A stretch of DNA of 64,000 nt from Rotaria macrura (Eukaryota > Rotifera > Eurotatoria > Philodinida > Philodinidae), in NCBI GenBank assembly GCA_900239685.1, contig OENT01000627.1, positions 27,371 to 91,370 on the forward strand. The letters run 5' to 3'. The notes under the pieces were generated by a model. The model was given only the letters and a program-made list of their open reading frames with translations. It ran no database searches and was not told where the DNA came from. Position 1 is the first letter of the stretch. Each line of letters begins with the position of its first letter. The translations under genes were made by a program, and so were the position numbers. Positions 48,901 to 61,550 of the stretch are shown here, piece after piece.

Positions 48901-49713
48901 ACGACTTCGAAGTTTGAGCTATTTTAGGCTGAAAACAGAACTCAGATCATGTCAATATTGTTTTGTATCCTAACGAATAGTGCTCGGAAATCTCGTAATC
49001 ATGACACTAGCGCTAATAAAACCACTAATCTACTTTGATACACAAAAATACGTGATATTTAATCAAAACTAGCTAGTCTGATCCATTACTTAGTTGCAAC
49101 TATACACTAAGTCAAACATTTCCATACAAAGATGAAATAGTATCGCGATTTGTCACTTCAGGCCTAGAATAGAATTGTGACTGATTAGCACTATCTGGTC
49201 GGATTTCTCTAGCCAGGAATATAAGTATCAATCATGAAGAATTACGATCAGTTTAAACGTTACGAACCCTATACTTGCACTGAAAAACATGATCAGATGG
49301 ATTTCCTAATTTAGCACTCTCTTGACAGATAACTATGCGTCAAAAAATGACACAAACCTATGTGAAAAAAATGACAATATTCATACTCAGTATCTAGAAG
49401 TAGAAAGGTATTTGATACCATCCGCCCTCCCCCCTACCTTCTGCTTGCTGATGAACGTTATCCTCAGGTGGAAGCTTTTAATGGATGGCCCTAAACCGAA
49501 AAACGAGCACAAATTTATCGTTTTATACCTGATATGAAAATCATTACTCCAGAATGTAATCTTATCATTATATATATCAAGATCAATCAATTGTTCTTCG
49601 TTGTCTTGAAATAAAAATATCGAGGTCCATATAGCACTCAACATGGCCACTAAGATACATATTATAACAAAGCGTCGAATCGACCGACGATAAATTGGTT
49701 TAATTGGTGACAT
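45989..49713 (-). CDS. Uncharacterised type II membrane protein with an in-frame TGA (possible pseudogene)
   Basis: Three exons on the complement, 49529-49713, 47771-48136 and 45989-46769, all phases matched: 443 codons plus stop, one of them an internal TGA at 46547-46549. Residues about 14-34 form a signal anchor (IICILVAMLSAIWTSIFLF). The lumenal part has distinct motifs: NDFHISPIRDLKHLL, VDAFVCFHPASMCELFMPFN, IIASTRYELGRY, NNLYDAEYIRYFTGI, then after the TGA STHPAIIHLPYQVSTMSLFE and IPLFFPSIDLLTEW. I recall similar uncharacterised proteins in nematodes, rotifers and cnidarians; the motifs suggest a Golgi glycosyltransferase-like fold but I cannot name it. Reading continues in the same frame on both sides of the TGA, so a nonsense mutation, a base error or a 30 bp intron (GTTCG...ATAG) are the options. 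The introns are 1,392 and 1,001 bp. Confidence 0.7.
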
Positions 49714-49820
49714 TCATAACACGAAATCTATAGATTCAGAATGATTTTGGTGTTAAAGAGAAGATCTGTCTAGTGGACACTGAACTTCTTCTCTTTTACA
49801 AACGAGCTGGATTATTAAGG

Positions 49821-49997
49821 AATGAAATCTGCCCGTGATTGAAATCTAGTTTCATAGTTTTTCAATAACCGAACTACATTGCAGACGTTCATTGCAATTG
49901 GAATCAGTTCCTTGAGTCTCGTTTCATATGTGAATGGTTGACTTTCAGCTTCATGATATCTATTGCAACTTGGGCTGTGCTATGCAGTAGTCGTACG
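49821..49997 (+). repeat. Left arm of a long inverted repeat
   Basis: 177 bp that reappear as a nearly identical reverse complement at 50648-50824. The inner end is the palindrome CGTACG. The outer end begins AATGAAATCTGCCCG. Confidence 0.85.
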
Positions 49998-50410
49998 ACA
50001 AAGTTGTTTTTTCGTTCCTGATATTTTGTAATATCAATTTTATACCTAGTTAAGGTTGATTGTTTGTACTATTGAATGATATGCGGGAGTCTGAAAAATA
50101 GTCTTGTTTAACTTTTTCTCTGAAATACATTGTTTGCATGAATACAATTTTAAGGGTATTCATGATAAAACTACCCCTCCGGTGGTACTGTGAATGCATT
50201 GGTCCGATTCGAATTCTATATTGTACGATAGTCTTTTTGCAACTTTACAAAATGTAACTGTTTCACTTAGCTTGATTTGGCGGTAAGACACTTCATTTCA
50301 ATGGAGAATGGCTGAGGGAGTCTGACATCACTAGTTTTGCTTTATATTTAACCAATTTCTATCTGTGTCTGCCGAAAAACGTTTCGTCGAATTTCACTTT
50401 TCTTTAAAAA
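49998..50410. other. Spacer inside the inverted repeat, left of the gap
   Basis: 413 bp of AT-rich sequence without a coding frame. It belongs to the centre of the fold-back structure; the rest of the centre is hidden by the N gap. Confidence 0.5.
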
Positions 50411-50647
50411 NNNNNNNNNNNNNNNNNNNNNNNNNNNNNNNNNNNNNNNNNNNNNNNNNNNNNNNNNNNNNNNNNNNNNNNNNNNNNNNNNNNNNNNNNN
50501 NNNNNNNNNNNNNNNNNNNNNNNNNNNNNNNNNNNNNNNNNNNNNNNNNNNNNNNNNNNNNNNNNNNNNNNNNNNNNNNNNNNNNNNNNNNNNNNNNNNN
50601 NNNNNNNNNNNNNNNNNNNNNNNNNNNNNNNNNNNNNNNNNNNNNNN
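50411..50647. other. Assembly gap (237 N)
   Basis: An unbroken run of N. It ends exactly where the right inverted arm starts, which suggests that the repeat itself caused the assembly break. Frames reported across it are not meaningful. Confidence 0.99.
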
Positions 50648-50824
50648 CGTACGACTACTGCATAGCACAGCCCAAGTTGCAATAGATATCATGAAGCTGT
50701 AAGTCAACCATTCACATATGAAACGAGACTCAAGGAACTGATTCCAATTGCAATGAACGACTGCAATGTAGTTCGGTTATTGAAAAACTATGAAACTAGA
50801 TTTCAATCACGGGCAGATTTCATT
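50648..50824 (-). repeat. Right arm of a long inverted repeat
   Basis: Reverse complement of 49821-49997 with few differences, from CGTACG at the gap edge to GGGCAGATTTCATT at the outer end. No obvious target-site duplication flanks the two arms. Confidence 0.85.
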
Positions 50825-53800
50825 GTTTAGCGAACACCCTCCTTTCACTATTAGTTTCAGAGTCACTGCACGCGACTAACTTCGCTATCGTGCCCAATGG
50901 ATAGTTTCAGGTTTCAATGAAAATGATTTAGTTGTGTATCATTAGTTTTTTTTACGTATTCAGTCCAATTTTCAGACCTAACGACTTATTTTACGCTCAG
51001 ATATAATAAAGAAACTAAAAACCACTAAGAACCAATCTCTTTTTAATTCGAGACATTTGTTTTTCAATCAGTTGCATAGAATTTTTTATCGAGCAACATT
51101 TGAAGACCGATGATTTATAGCTTTTTCAGGATCAATATGCAAGGTCAAAACAGAAAGCTCAGATACTTTATATAGGCCTATAGAAAGCGTTTCATAATAT
51201 TATCTGAACGATAATCTTATTCAGTATTTTGATGATCTGTAGACGTAACTATGTCTAGTTACCCTACGTGTGGCAATATAACGAAAAATATGAATCGTAC
51301 ATCTTCGCTTACATCAAAATTATGAAAAAAATACATCAAATTTAATTATTAATGAGATACGATTTAAGAGTAGCTAAGAAATCGGAAATTCATGCATTGA
51401 AATCTTTGTTTTTTTATCTTGAAATCATGTAACATTATAAATAGCGTTGCAGTGTTCATTATCAAAAGAATTGGTCCAGGTATCTTAATTCTAATAAAGA
51501 CATTCTGATGTAGCACAAAGGAAATTCATAGTATGTAGCATTCAAATCGACATAGATCAATAATGTTGTTTTCGTCATCTGTCCTCAAAGAAAGGAATTC
51601 GTTGAAAAAGACTATAAAATAGAGACAGTTACTGCGATACTCTGAACATTACTGATTTGTTTCAATGGCTGAAAGAACCCTTAACTCATCTTCAATGTGA
51701 TACAGGCGAACAACTTATCCCACAGTTCAGTTATAATTATATACGGCACCATTCATGACAGTACTTATTAGCGTTCAGTGTGAACCAAAATCTTATTTAA
51801 AACATCTATTGCTTATATTTGATAACTGATTTCTGAATTATTTAGTTGTATACAAATACTCGCAGTGGCGCTTTTTCAATACGGACGATATGATTTTTAA
51901 TCAAGACTTTTTCTATGACTTCGAGTAAAAATATCAGCTATCGTGAACATTCCCAATATGAAAACTACGTATTTCAGACAATGCCGACTTCTGAGTTCAT
52001 ATTTTTATTATTATGAGAGAAAGATATTCTCATCACTGAAATATAGAAACATATATTTTTACTAATAGAATGCTATTGCTTAATGATGAATTTCTGTTTC
52101 AGATTGTTGACTCTACAAAAAATATATGTTTCATAAAGACAGATTGCAGTTTATTTTCTCAAATCGATGTTCAATATACATGCTAATTTTTATGAAACCT
52201 TTAAATCATAAATGAATGCTGCAATTTGTCGTGTATTTTCGTCTTGATTTTCAGAATGTTCCTCTCTTAACAAAATCTAGTATATCTTATGGTTGGCCAT
52301 ATAATTTCTTTTTATCGAAATGCAAACCTATATCGAGTGAGAAATGGTTGTTCACCGTTTGACCTTACCACTCTACATCATAGACAGTTTCTTAGATCTC
52401 ACATGAAGATGAAATTAATCTTACTTCGTAAATTAATCATACTGAAGAAATCAAAGCTAATGCAAGAGACGGCATGTAAAATATGTTCACGTTTTCTTTA
52501 CATAATAAGATAGACACATGTCATACTGATCATCACTTCTTACTATATGAACTGACTAGAACATGACTTTTTCATATCTTTTCATCGATGTTTTTTTTAT
52601 TAAGAAGTTACAGTAGAAATCTCGTATATTAAAACTACTTCTTCATCATAACTATGCCGATTTGGCTTTTCATTTCATTCAATATTTTAGATTTTCTCCT
52701 CAATTAATTACATACTATCATGCTTTTTTATAAAGGATACGATTTGTATTGAGAATTACCAACAAACGGTACGTCAATCATCTCGATTATTAAACAAATG
52801 CGAGCATAAATATTATATATTTTCAAAACGAGAAGAAAAACTACCAATCTGTTAGTTAATATTCGTTCGAAATGACCTCTTCGATTCAAACACATTTCAC
52901 TTTAACAATAACGATCTCATAAAACTATTTGATTGATTATTTCAAATTTTATCTCTAATAGCAATTCCAGAATTTTATGAAATACTATTGCGATACTTTG
53001 AAAATAATTCATCTAGCTGATTGGCAGATAACAATCTGCAAATGTTTTGAACTTATTCTGAGTGTCATCATGTCTCTCTATTTGTTAAGTCTAAGAAATT
53101 GTTGACCAGTCTATGAAAAGAAATCTACGAAATCGTATTACTTATAGAAAAGTAAAACTTTTCTTCAAAAATCATTATTATCATCACTTACGTGCAGTTA
53201 TGTTTTTAGAAAATCTCTTCTAGGTGAGTGAATGTTCTAATTTTTAAAGACAGTTATTTATCTTGTGTCATAATCAATCAAATCTATCAAAATATAATGA
53301 ATCAACTTTTTCGCTTGATGAACAGTATGACAGTTGTATCGTTCTATCATATTACTACAGCATTGACTATTAGTTTTATTATCTATGATTGGTGAAAATT
53401 TCACATTACAAGGCTTTTCCTTACTAGTTAGATCGAATTTACTCAGAGTTCTTCTCATCCTATGCTGCAGAACATGATCGTACTCTTTTGTGAAAACACT
53501 TATCTAACTTTGAATTACATATTCAAGTAGAAGCATATCAATATTTTGTGGGTGAAACATTTGAGAAAACTCTATTTAATTGATTGAAAAACACATGTTT
53601 GACATTGAAAAGAAGTTTGTTCTTAGTAGGTTTTAGTTACATTATCATATCTAAGCTTAAAATAAACCGTTAGGTCTAAAAATTAGGTTCCATACATTAA
53701 AATATCTAATTGTACACAATAGAATCATTTTCATCGAAACGTGAAGCTATTCAGTGAGAATGATTGGACATCGGTCTCGTGCAGTGGCTCTCTTACAAAA

Positions 53801-56800
53801 CATGATGATCAAATATTATTTTAAAATAAATAAAATATACATACATGCATACAATATGCGATTGTATTTAATGTTTGATAAGAGAAGGAAAGAAAAAGAA
53901 CATCTTCATTTAAAATTTATATGTATGAAATCAGATTTGAAGCCAAATGAGAACAGAACATATACTTTCTAATTGAATCTTTCGTCGTGCAAAATTTATA
54001 TTTATATTTATTTAAAAAGCAATAGATATGTAAACGATAATAAAAAGGTTAGAAATAGGTTCTTTTTACGTATATGAGTAAATCATACGACCGTGAACAA
54101 TCGCTCTCATACTATGACATAGCGACTGAAAGGAAAAATTGCATCGATTCTAATTATGTATGAATATACTTTCTTATCGGATCCGATGAAATGTTTTAGT
54201 GACAGACGATTGATTATTTCTGAAAGGTTAATTGATAAATGGAAAACTTAGTAAACTATTGAGCCACCAACTAAGTTTCAATTATTTATATCTGCTTGTA
54301 CTTATTTTGTTACATTGTGATTTTATGTGAACAACTAAATGATATAATTATGCGTAAAAACTTGTTAAATCAGATGAAATCATTCAAAAAATCGTGTTCT
54401 CAATACTTTTACACAAAGTATTTTAATGAAAGTCTAATAAGATTGTACCACATTCTCACATATGACAATAGGTTGATAGACAGTCTCATATGATAGTAAG
54501 ATTTTTGAAGAATTTTATATTCAACAGTAGTTTAGAATTTTTAAGACTATGATCTTATGTTGTTGTTACAAGGTCTTTCGAGCTAGGTTCACATGAATCA
54601 TTTATTAGAAAGAAAATAAAAATTTCCTCTACAATCTTAATTATAAAAACAATAAGAATTCTGCTTCATTTGAATAGAGAAATATACGGATATCTAGAAG
54701 AACATATAATGTTGCTGCCCATTGTGCACTATGTTTGTTGATTAAACGCTAGACAGTAGAGAAGAAACACGGTCAGAAGTTAACTTGAGATAAAGTGACT
54801 GAATATTGTTATAAAATGTATTTGCATGTATTAAAAGTTGAAATAACCGGATATAGGTGAGTCAAAAAACACGTCTCTAAACTAGGTGAACATTGTTTTA
54901 AATATTAGCCACCGTTGGCACGCATACGCCCAGACATTCAAATACTAAGATCTTTACAGCCTACATACGACTGCTACTATTCTAATTTTCAGTGCCATTT
55001 CCAAACTCCTTTCTCTTCCTTTGATCATCGAGTTGCATTCATTCAGATCCATCATAATAGGTACCACAGACCGAAAACGAATCGAATTGAGATTTTGAAA
55101 AAGTAGGTCGGATCGAATCCGAAGTGTCTATTCGGTTTCACTTCCAAATCGCAACACTGAGTGCCATTTTCAAATTTTTTTCGCGTTATGTGTCGTGTCG
55201 TTGGAAGACCCTTGCAGCAATACTACCATCGGGTGGCAGTTCATCGTTGCTAAACAAATTGTCATGCAAAGAAGTTCGAAGTTTGACTTCTCGATAGTGA
55301 ACACCATTCTCTGTATAAGCTCAATCGAAAGTGATAGCGATCAATAATTCTTTTTCACTATAGTTCGTCTCTATTTCATCACAATGTTTTTCTTTATAGA
55401 TTTAATATTGTTCAGCTGCTTACACGTGCGCTTGCAGTTTCTGACTGATAGAATCAATGGATGAAAGCTAAGATTTTATTGCTTTTGAACTGCCATATGC
55501 ATACTAAAAAGTTCAGATCGATTCTGTGGAACCGAAATTCAAGACAACAACTCCCATAGTGTCTGATATGTTCGAAAACTTCAGAGAAAATCATTGGGAT
55601 CCTACGAAATCCAAAGCAAGCTGCAAAAATCTAAAAGATCTCAGTTATAGTTGCAAATCATGTCAGAAAGTAACCCATAGATAAAAAAATCCTTGATATT
55701 GTTACTAAAACGTTTGCAATAATCGGAAGATTTCCGCATAGTCAGAAAATTCAAGGAAATGCCGGTGCATGTAGATTACAAGTGCGATTCGAAAAATAGA
55801 CAAGACAATTCTTTCCTTTGGTTAGAACTTTTAGATGCACCCATATTCAATCTCCTTTTTGTTATGAAATTAATTTTTCTTGTCGAATCTGTTTTTATAT
55901 TATGATTATTCTTTGCGATATACACTTAGAAGCAAAAGAAAAGAATACGGTCCATCGAGACAGACGAAGCTTATCATGGCTGCACAAACGCTGTATGAAT
56001 AATGATGCGATCTTCTGTTATGTATGAATCGAAGGTGTTCGAATTGAGATTTTTCTATTCGTTTCAGTCTCTGATAGGTAAGTTTCATATGTTATAAAGG
56101 AAATGTTAAAATAATGTTGCAATAATCAAAATTGAGACTTGTCTTGCACTTCTATTTCGAAATAGTCATAACTTGAACGTTTTCATTGGAGAAGTTGTGT
56201 ACAATCTCTTTCTAAAAAATTATACGCACTTAATCTATTACAAAGTTACAATCTCTATTTAATGATCAAGAGAAACTTTGCTGAAATCTAAGATAGTAAT
56301 CCATTATGATTGAACTATTTTTATTACTTATTTCTTACTTGATGTGATCTTAACTATCAGAAAGAGTGTAACTAAACTCTGCTGCATTGAGTGTGAAAAT
56401 ATCAATATCTAACCGATAAATCTATAGGATTATGAGAATTTTTTTTGCTTACGAATCAAGTACTGAGTCATTAATAGGTTGAAGCCTGTGATTATACAAG
56501 TAAATCAGATTTGATTATTTCGCCATTTCATGTGAACAAAATACTTTGACCACAGGCATTAGAGTGACATTTATTCATCTCTATTAATTTTCTTAGTTTA
56601 CAAAACAAAAACATGAGTAAATAGCATAAGTTTTAAGTTTTATGACAATCTACAGGAAAATATCGACAAAAAAGAGTGTTCTTTTCTCTGTATTTTAATG
56701 GACATCGACGATTGTTAATCATTTTCCCGGCTAATCGTTCTCCGAAATAGGAATTTCAATATTTATCATAAACATATTTATTAAGTGCATGCATGTTCGT

Positions 56801-57860
56801 TTGTCATTGAATATTTCTAATCATTAAAGTGCTCATTCAGTGACACAGTATGAAATGTACGTAATACCGTTTCATGCAATCATTGAATTCATTGCAGATA
56901 ATCACTAAGAATATTAAATGCGAAAGAAAACGCTTATCTATCAGCCACGCTTGATTTGCAACCCAGCTATCGACTTGATATTTCATTAACATGAAAATAT
57001 TACTCGAATATCTCAAACAGAGATTTTAGAAGTCATAGAAAAAGACAAAAAAGCCCACAACTTTTATGAAGACGATGTAGGATTTCAAAGAAAAATGTTC
57101 GTCCTTTCTAGAGCAATCCAATCTTTTGATGATGATCAAAGTATTTACACTAGATCTGTTGATATCGATATAAATTATTGGTCATATTTAAGAGACGCTG
57201 AACAATAATCGTTTTCATATTTTGTAGACTATATGAAGCCTCTTATAAACTCATAAAAATACTTATATATTATACGACTTTCCATATATGTATTTTGTTT
57301 TTGAACAAGTAGCATTAGAAAAAAATTACTCGTTCGAAATCTTGTTAAATGTAACTGACCTATATCAGTAACAAAGAAAGCGATGTTTTTTTTGTTGTTC
57401 AAAAATCTCTTTTATTTTCATCCTGATTATTTATAAGCAAAAAAACAAACAATCAAATTTCGTTTTGCTGCAAATTAATTGGTGTTCCTCACGCACATTC
57501 ATACACAAACACATATATATATATATACCCATACCCATATACATAAACACATCACAATATGCTCCATACATTCTAATCTCAACAATAATTATGATAGAAG
57601 ATAGATAGCCATCACATAAACACATGCAGTTACTTATCATATCAAGAGACAGAAGAAGAAAAAAAGATGAATGAGAATATACGATATCAATTTATATTGA
57701 TATATATGAATACGAAGAAAATCGTTTTAGTTTTTTATTTAGTACAGATGCAATTACAATAGATGCTGTTCTACAAATAAATTCAAAGCAAAGCACTCAT
57801 CTGACCAAAAACTCACAATATGATTGTTAGTTCTATTTTCAAGTTTGTATCAATAAATAA
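50825..57860. other. 7 kb without a recognised gene
   Basis: I found no exon chain on either strand. Short frames (for example 52289-52513, 53258-53458, 54915-55106 and 55818-56027) lack motifs and splice-linked neighbours. An open stretch at 56990-57208 reads somewhat like protein but could not be placed. A short (AT)n run lies near 57510. The last few hundred bases are probably the 3' UTR of the T-box gene; the rest may hold its regulatory elements. Confidence 0.4.
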
Positions 57861-60129
57861 TCATCTATTGTACAATGATGGTGATGATGATGATGATGGA
57901 GAATGAATTTCACGTTGTGTGTACATAGGATAAAATGTTTGTCGTGCATATGGACTCATTCGTGTTGCATTATAATTTGATGATGACGTTTCTCGTCGAT
58001 GAGTAAAATCGGACATTCGAGAATAGACAAAAGCGTCGGCAGCATAATTTGCTAAGTCTTGATTAACTAATGAATAAGTTGGTGGTGAAATGAAATTCAC
58101 TGTTGACTCATGTATATCCGTTGTAAAACAAGGAGAATTTTCAATAGTTGTATTCAAAAAATTAGGTGATTTTCGTTGTGAACGTACTAAACGTTGATTA
58201 GAATTAAGACGTTTTATAACATCAATCATACTGAAAAGACATAAGAATTCATTTGGCATTGAAAAACAAAACTCGAAGAAAATATTCTTGTCTTCAATTT
58301 ACCCATCTTCTGTTTCACAATCACGAAAACCTTTAGCAAATGGATTTGAAGCTATTTTCAATTGTGTGATTCGATGATTCTGATATGCTGTAACACTTAT
58401 GAATGTTGTTTCAGGAAATGTAAATGTTCGAAATGTTTGTGTTTGTTGTAAAATTAATTCATCAATTTTGACTGATGGTGAATATACACAATGAATGCGT
58501 GGTTGATAACGATGCATTGAATTAAGTATAATCTTTAGTTAAATGAAGAGAAATCAATATTATAGATGTCTATTTAAAGATTTGAACAAATATTTTTCAT
58601 ACATGTCCATTGTCATCAAGTAAATTATTCGTCAATTTAAGTTTATCGAATGAAACAATATTTTTCATCCAACCTGAGCCTGTTTGTGGTGAATCCGGAT
58701 GAACATGAAAACGACCTGGACCATGTGGATCAGCTTTACCAGCAACAACCCAACTTGAACTAAATCATTGCAAATCTTACGTATGTTCTGTGTCTTTAGA
58801 AAAAAAAAACATATTTTCAGATTCTTACCTATAAAATGCATATCGATAACGCTTATCATCCAATGGTACAAAATCAACCATAAGTAAATAATTGGCTGTT
58901 GGATCCATACCAGAGATTTTTACTTGTAGAATGGGAAACATCCGTCTTTAGACGAAAAACAAAACAACACAGTAAGCAAAATAAGATTGTACAAATTTCT
59001 ATCAATGTTAATTATTTTTCTCAAAGATGATTGATAATTTTGGCATATGTTTAGATATATCTCAAGAGACTTAGTATTCAATTGAATCATTAGTATCAAT
59101 CTTGTGTCTATTGTTTTTCATAATATCTTGATTTGAAATGCAAACATTTCAATAAACAAATTGTACTAATGACTATTATAGATGAAAATTTATAAACAAA
59201 TAATCTATCGTGTTGTAATCAAGAGAATTTCATTTGAAGCCAATGATCTTTTAGTAACATAGTGAATGAGTCATGGAAAGCTTTCGACCCTCCGTTTGCT
59301 TCAATTTTTCCATAGAGAAAACTAAACACTTGGTCACTCAAAATCTAGCCAACTGATGAAAGAAAAAACAATCAAGTTATTTGATTTTAGAATATTGACT
59401 ACATATGAAATCTAACAGAAAATCTGTCAGTGCAAATTTTGCTATCAATTTCAGACAACTTCTAAATTAATCTCCTGTTTTGATAAGTTTTTCGTTTTAC
59501 CTTCCTGATCGCGTAACAATCATTTCTGTTCCAAGTTTATCGAATTCATCCCATAATGATTTCGATTCAAGAATCATTTTAATATGATTTAATTTCGGAT
59601 GTAACGGTTTTTTTATTTCATTAGTTCCATTGGACATATTTTCATTATCCGATTTATTTATATTTATTGTTGATTTAATGTTTTCTGTTGTTATTTGAAT
59701 ATAATCTATAGGAAATACACAAATTATTTTGCGTACTACTTTCAAATTCATTCATTTTTGTTTCTGTCGACTCATCAAATTTAACTAACCTTCCATTTTG
59801 TGAGTTGTTGATAAAGACTTTTGAAGATTTTTAACTGATTTATAATTTTTCGATTGATGATTTCTTCTCTGAATGTGATGTTGATATTGTGGGTTATTTG
59901 TTTCTGTTATTGTCGGTGAAGACAAATGATGAAGATTTTGCTGTGGAATATGTCTACAAGTATCTTGTGCAATTTGATCAATGGAACGATGGTTATTAAC
60001 AAAAAAATTTGATTGAATAGAATTCGTCATAGAATGATATAAACTATTCTCATCATCGTAACAGTCTGATGTAATCAATGAAGCAATACTGAAACTAGTG
60101 GCACGTGCTGTTAACAGATTGTTATCCAT
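57861..60129 (-). CDS. TBX1: T-box transcription factor, TBX1/TBX10 class
   Basis: Six exons on the complement, 59790-60129, 59501-59705, 58829-58945, 58603-58759, 58303-58532 and 57861-58230, phases matched; 472 residues. The T-box spans about residues 155-350: [132 protein letters not shown]. The [23 protein letters not shown] block (split here) and the [21 protein letters not shown] block are those of the TBX1/10 group rather than TBX2/3, TBX20 or TBX15/18/22. The N-terminal 110 residues and the C-terminal 120 are Ser/Asn/Gln-rich. It should bind T-box half-sites in the nucleus and pattern mesoderm or pharynx-like tissue, by analogy. TBX1 versus TBX10 cannot be separated outside vertebrates. 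Confidence 0.93.
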
Positions 60130-60910
60130 AGAAGAAAATTATTCTTGAGTAAGAGCAAAGGAAAACGGGAGAAAAGAGAGAAAGAAAGAAATGATGAGGT
60201 TTGCAGACGGAAATATGTATGTAAGAAAAATATGATTGGTACATCATGTACACCAGTCGGTTTTCTCTTATTTGTTTGCTCTTCCCACTATCATCGACAA
60301 TGACGACTCATCTCAACGTCATCCAATGAATTGTTTATCTATAATTTGACTTGCTTACGGAAATACACACATTCTCATACATCTACGATGAGTCGACAAT
60401 CGTTATCATTCGTTCTCTTATTTGCAAACGAGTATCAACAGCATCAACTGTGAATGCCATTTTTTTTCTCTCGTTCTTCTTTTCATGATTTCTTTTTCTA
60501 CCAATCAGATCGTAGAATCATATCGAAATCTAATTATATGAGATTTTGCAAAATATGAAAAGAACCATTTCTAATACAATGAATACTTTGAAAATGTATT
60601 TTTATACGTGTATTCTCAGAGAAGAAAAACTATGAAGAACGATCGACTGACTTTACTTCATTTTTCTCTCGTATCTTAAATCGAGATGGTGTTGACATTT
60701 CTCTCGTTAATGAAGACATACGATATCGACTAAATCAATTGACTTCGATTTAGATTAATCGTGTATGAAATAAGGCAGAAACTTTCTCGTTTTCACTAAA
60801 TGATTTGCATTGGTTGTTGTATAAGAGTTAGGTTATACAATATATCTAGATGTACAAATGTAACGATAATCTCGCATGATACGATTGTATATATAACTAA
60901 AATTCACTTA

Positions 60911-60930
60911 GAAGAAGAAGAAGAAGAAGA
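60911..60930. repeat. (GAA)n microsatellite
   Basis: Perfect GAA trinucleotide run of about 20 bp. Confidence 0.8.
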
Positions 60931-61530
60931 CGATGATTCTAATTTACGTTTATACATACTTGATACTAATGATATTGACGATCGATGATAGGATGAACAG
61001 AAGAAGCTATACAAATCAAGACAAATGAGAATTTGATGAAGAAATATAAATGAGAGAGGAAAAAATTGTGAAAGATACAGATGAGATAAGACAAATTTTG
61101 ATCGAAAGACGAGAAGGATAAAGATACATATATGTATATTGAAAAAAAGGAAAATCGACTAATGCTTATCTTTGTATCGGTATCAGACTGCTGTCACAAA
61201 ATAGACACATGTGGATAGACATATCCAGATTTCGACTGCTTTGTTATGCTTGCTGATACAAGGATAGAATCATAGGAATCAAGAAATGCTGGTACGGAAA
61301 AATGACAATATTGATGCATCATTTGTTTTTTAGTTATATATTAATAAATTCTCTGACAAGAATTAGATTGGTGTGGCCATAACGACTTATTAGTAATAAC
61401 ATCTATCTATTCAACCTGTTAACCTGCAAAAAACATCTTAATAAATCAACAGGACAAAGTCTCCGTTTGTCAGTATCTGAAGAAAAATAAATTCCATATT
61501 CGATCTTATGTATGCTTTACTAGAAGTGCC

Positions 61531-61550
61531 CCTCCCTCCCTCCCTCCCCT
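61531..61550. repeat. (CCCT)n microsatellite
   Basis: Pyrimidine-only CCTCCCTCCC-type run, conspicuous in AT-rich surroundings. The complement is GGGA-rich and could form a four-stranded or triplex structure. Confidence 0.75.

Noticed and set aside
50348-50707. Open frames across the N gap
   Set aside because: They consist mostly of N; no coding claim can be made.
56990-57208. 71-codon open stretch (+) with acidic, protein-like composition
   Set aside because: No ATG until late, no convincing upstream exon and no known motif. It may be an exon remnant, but support is too weak to list as a gene.
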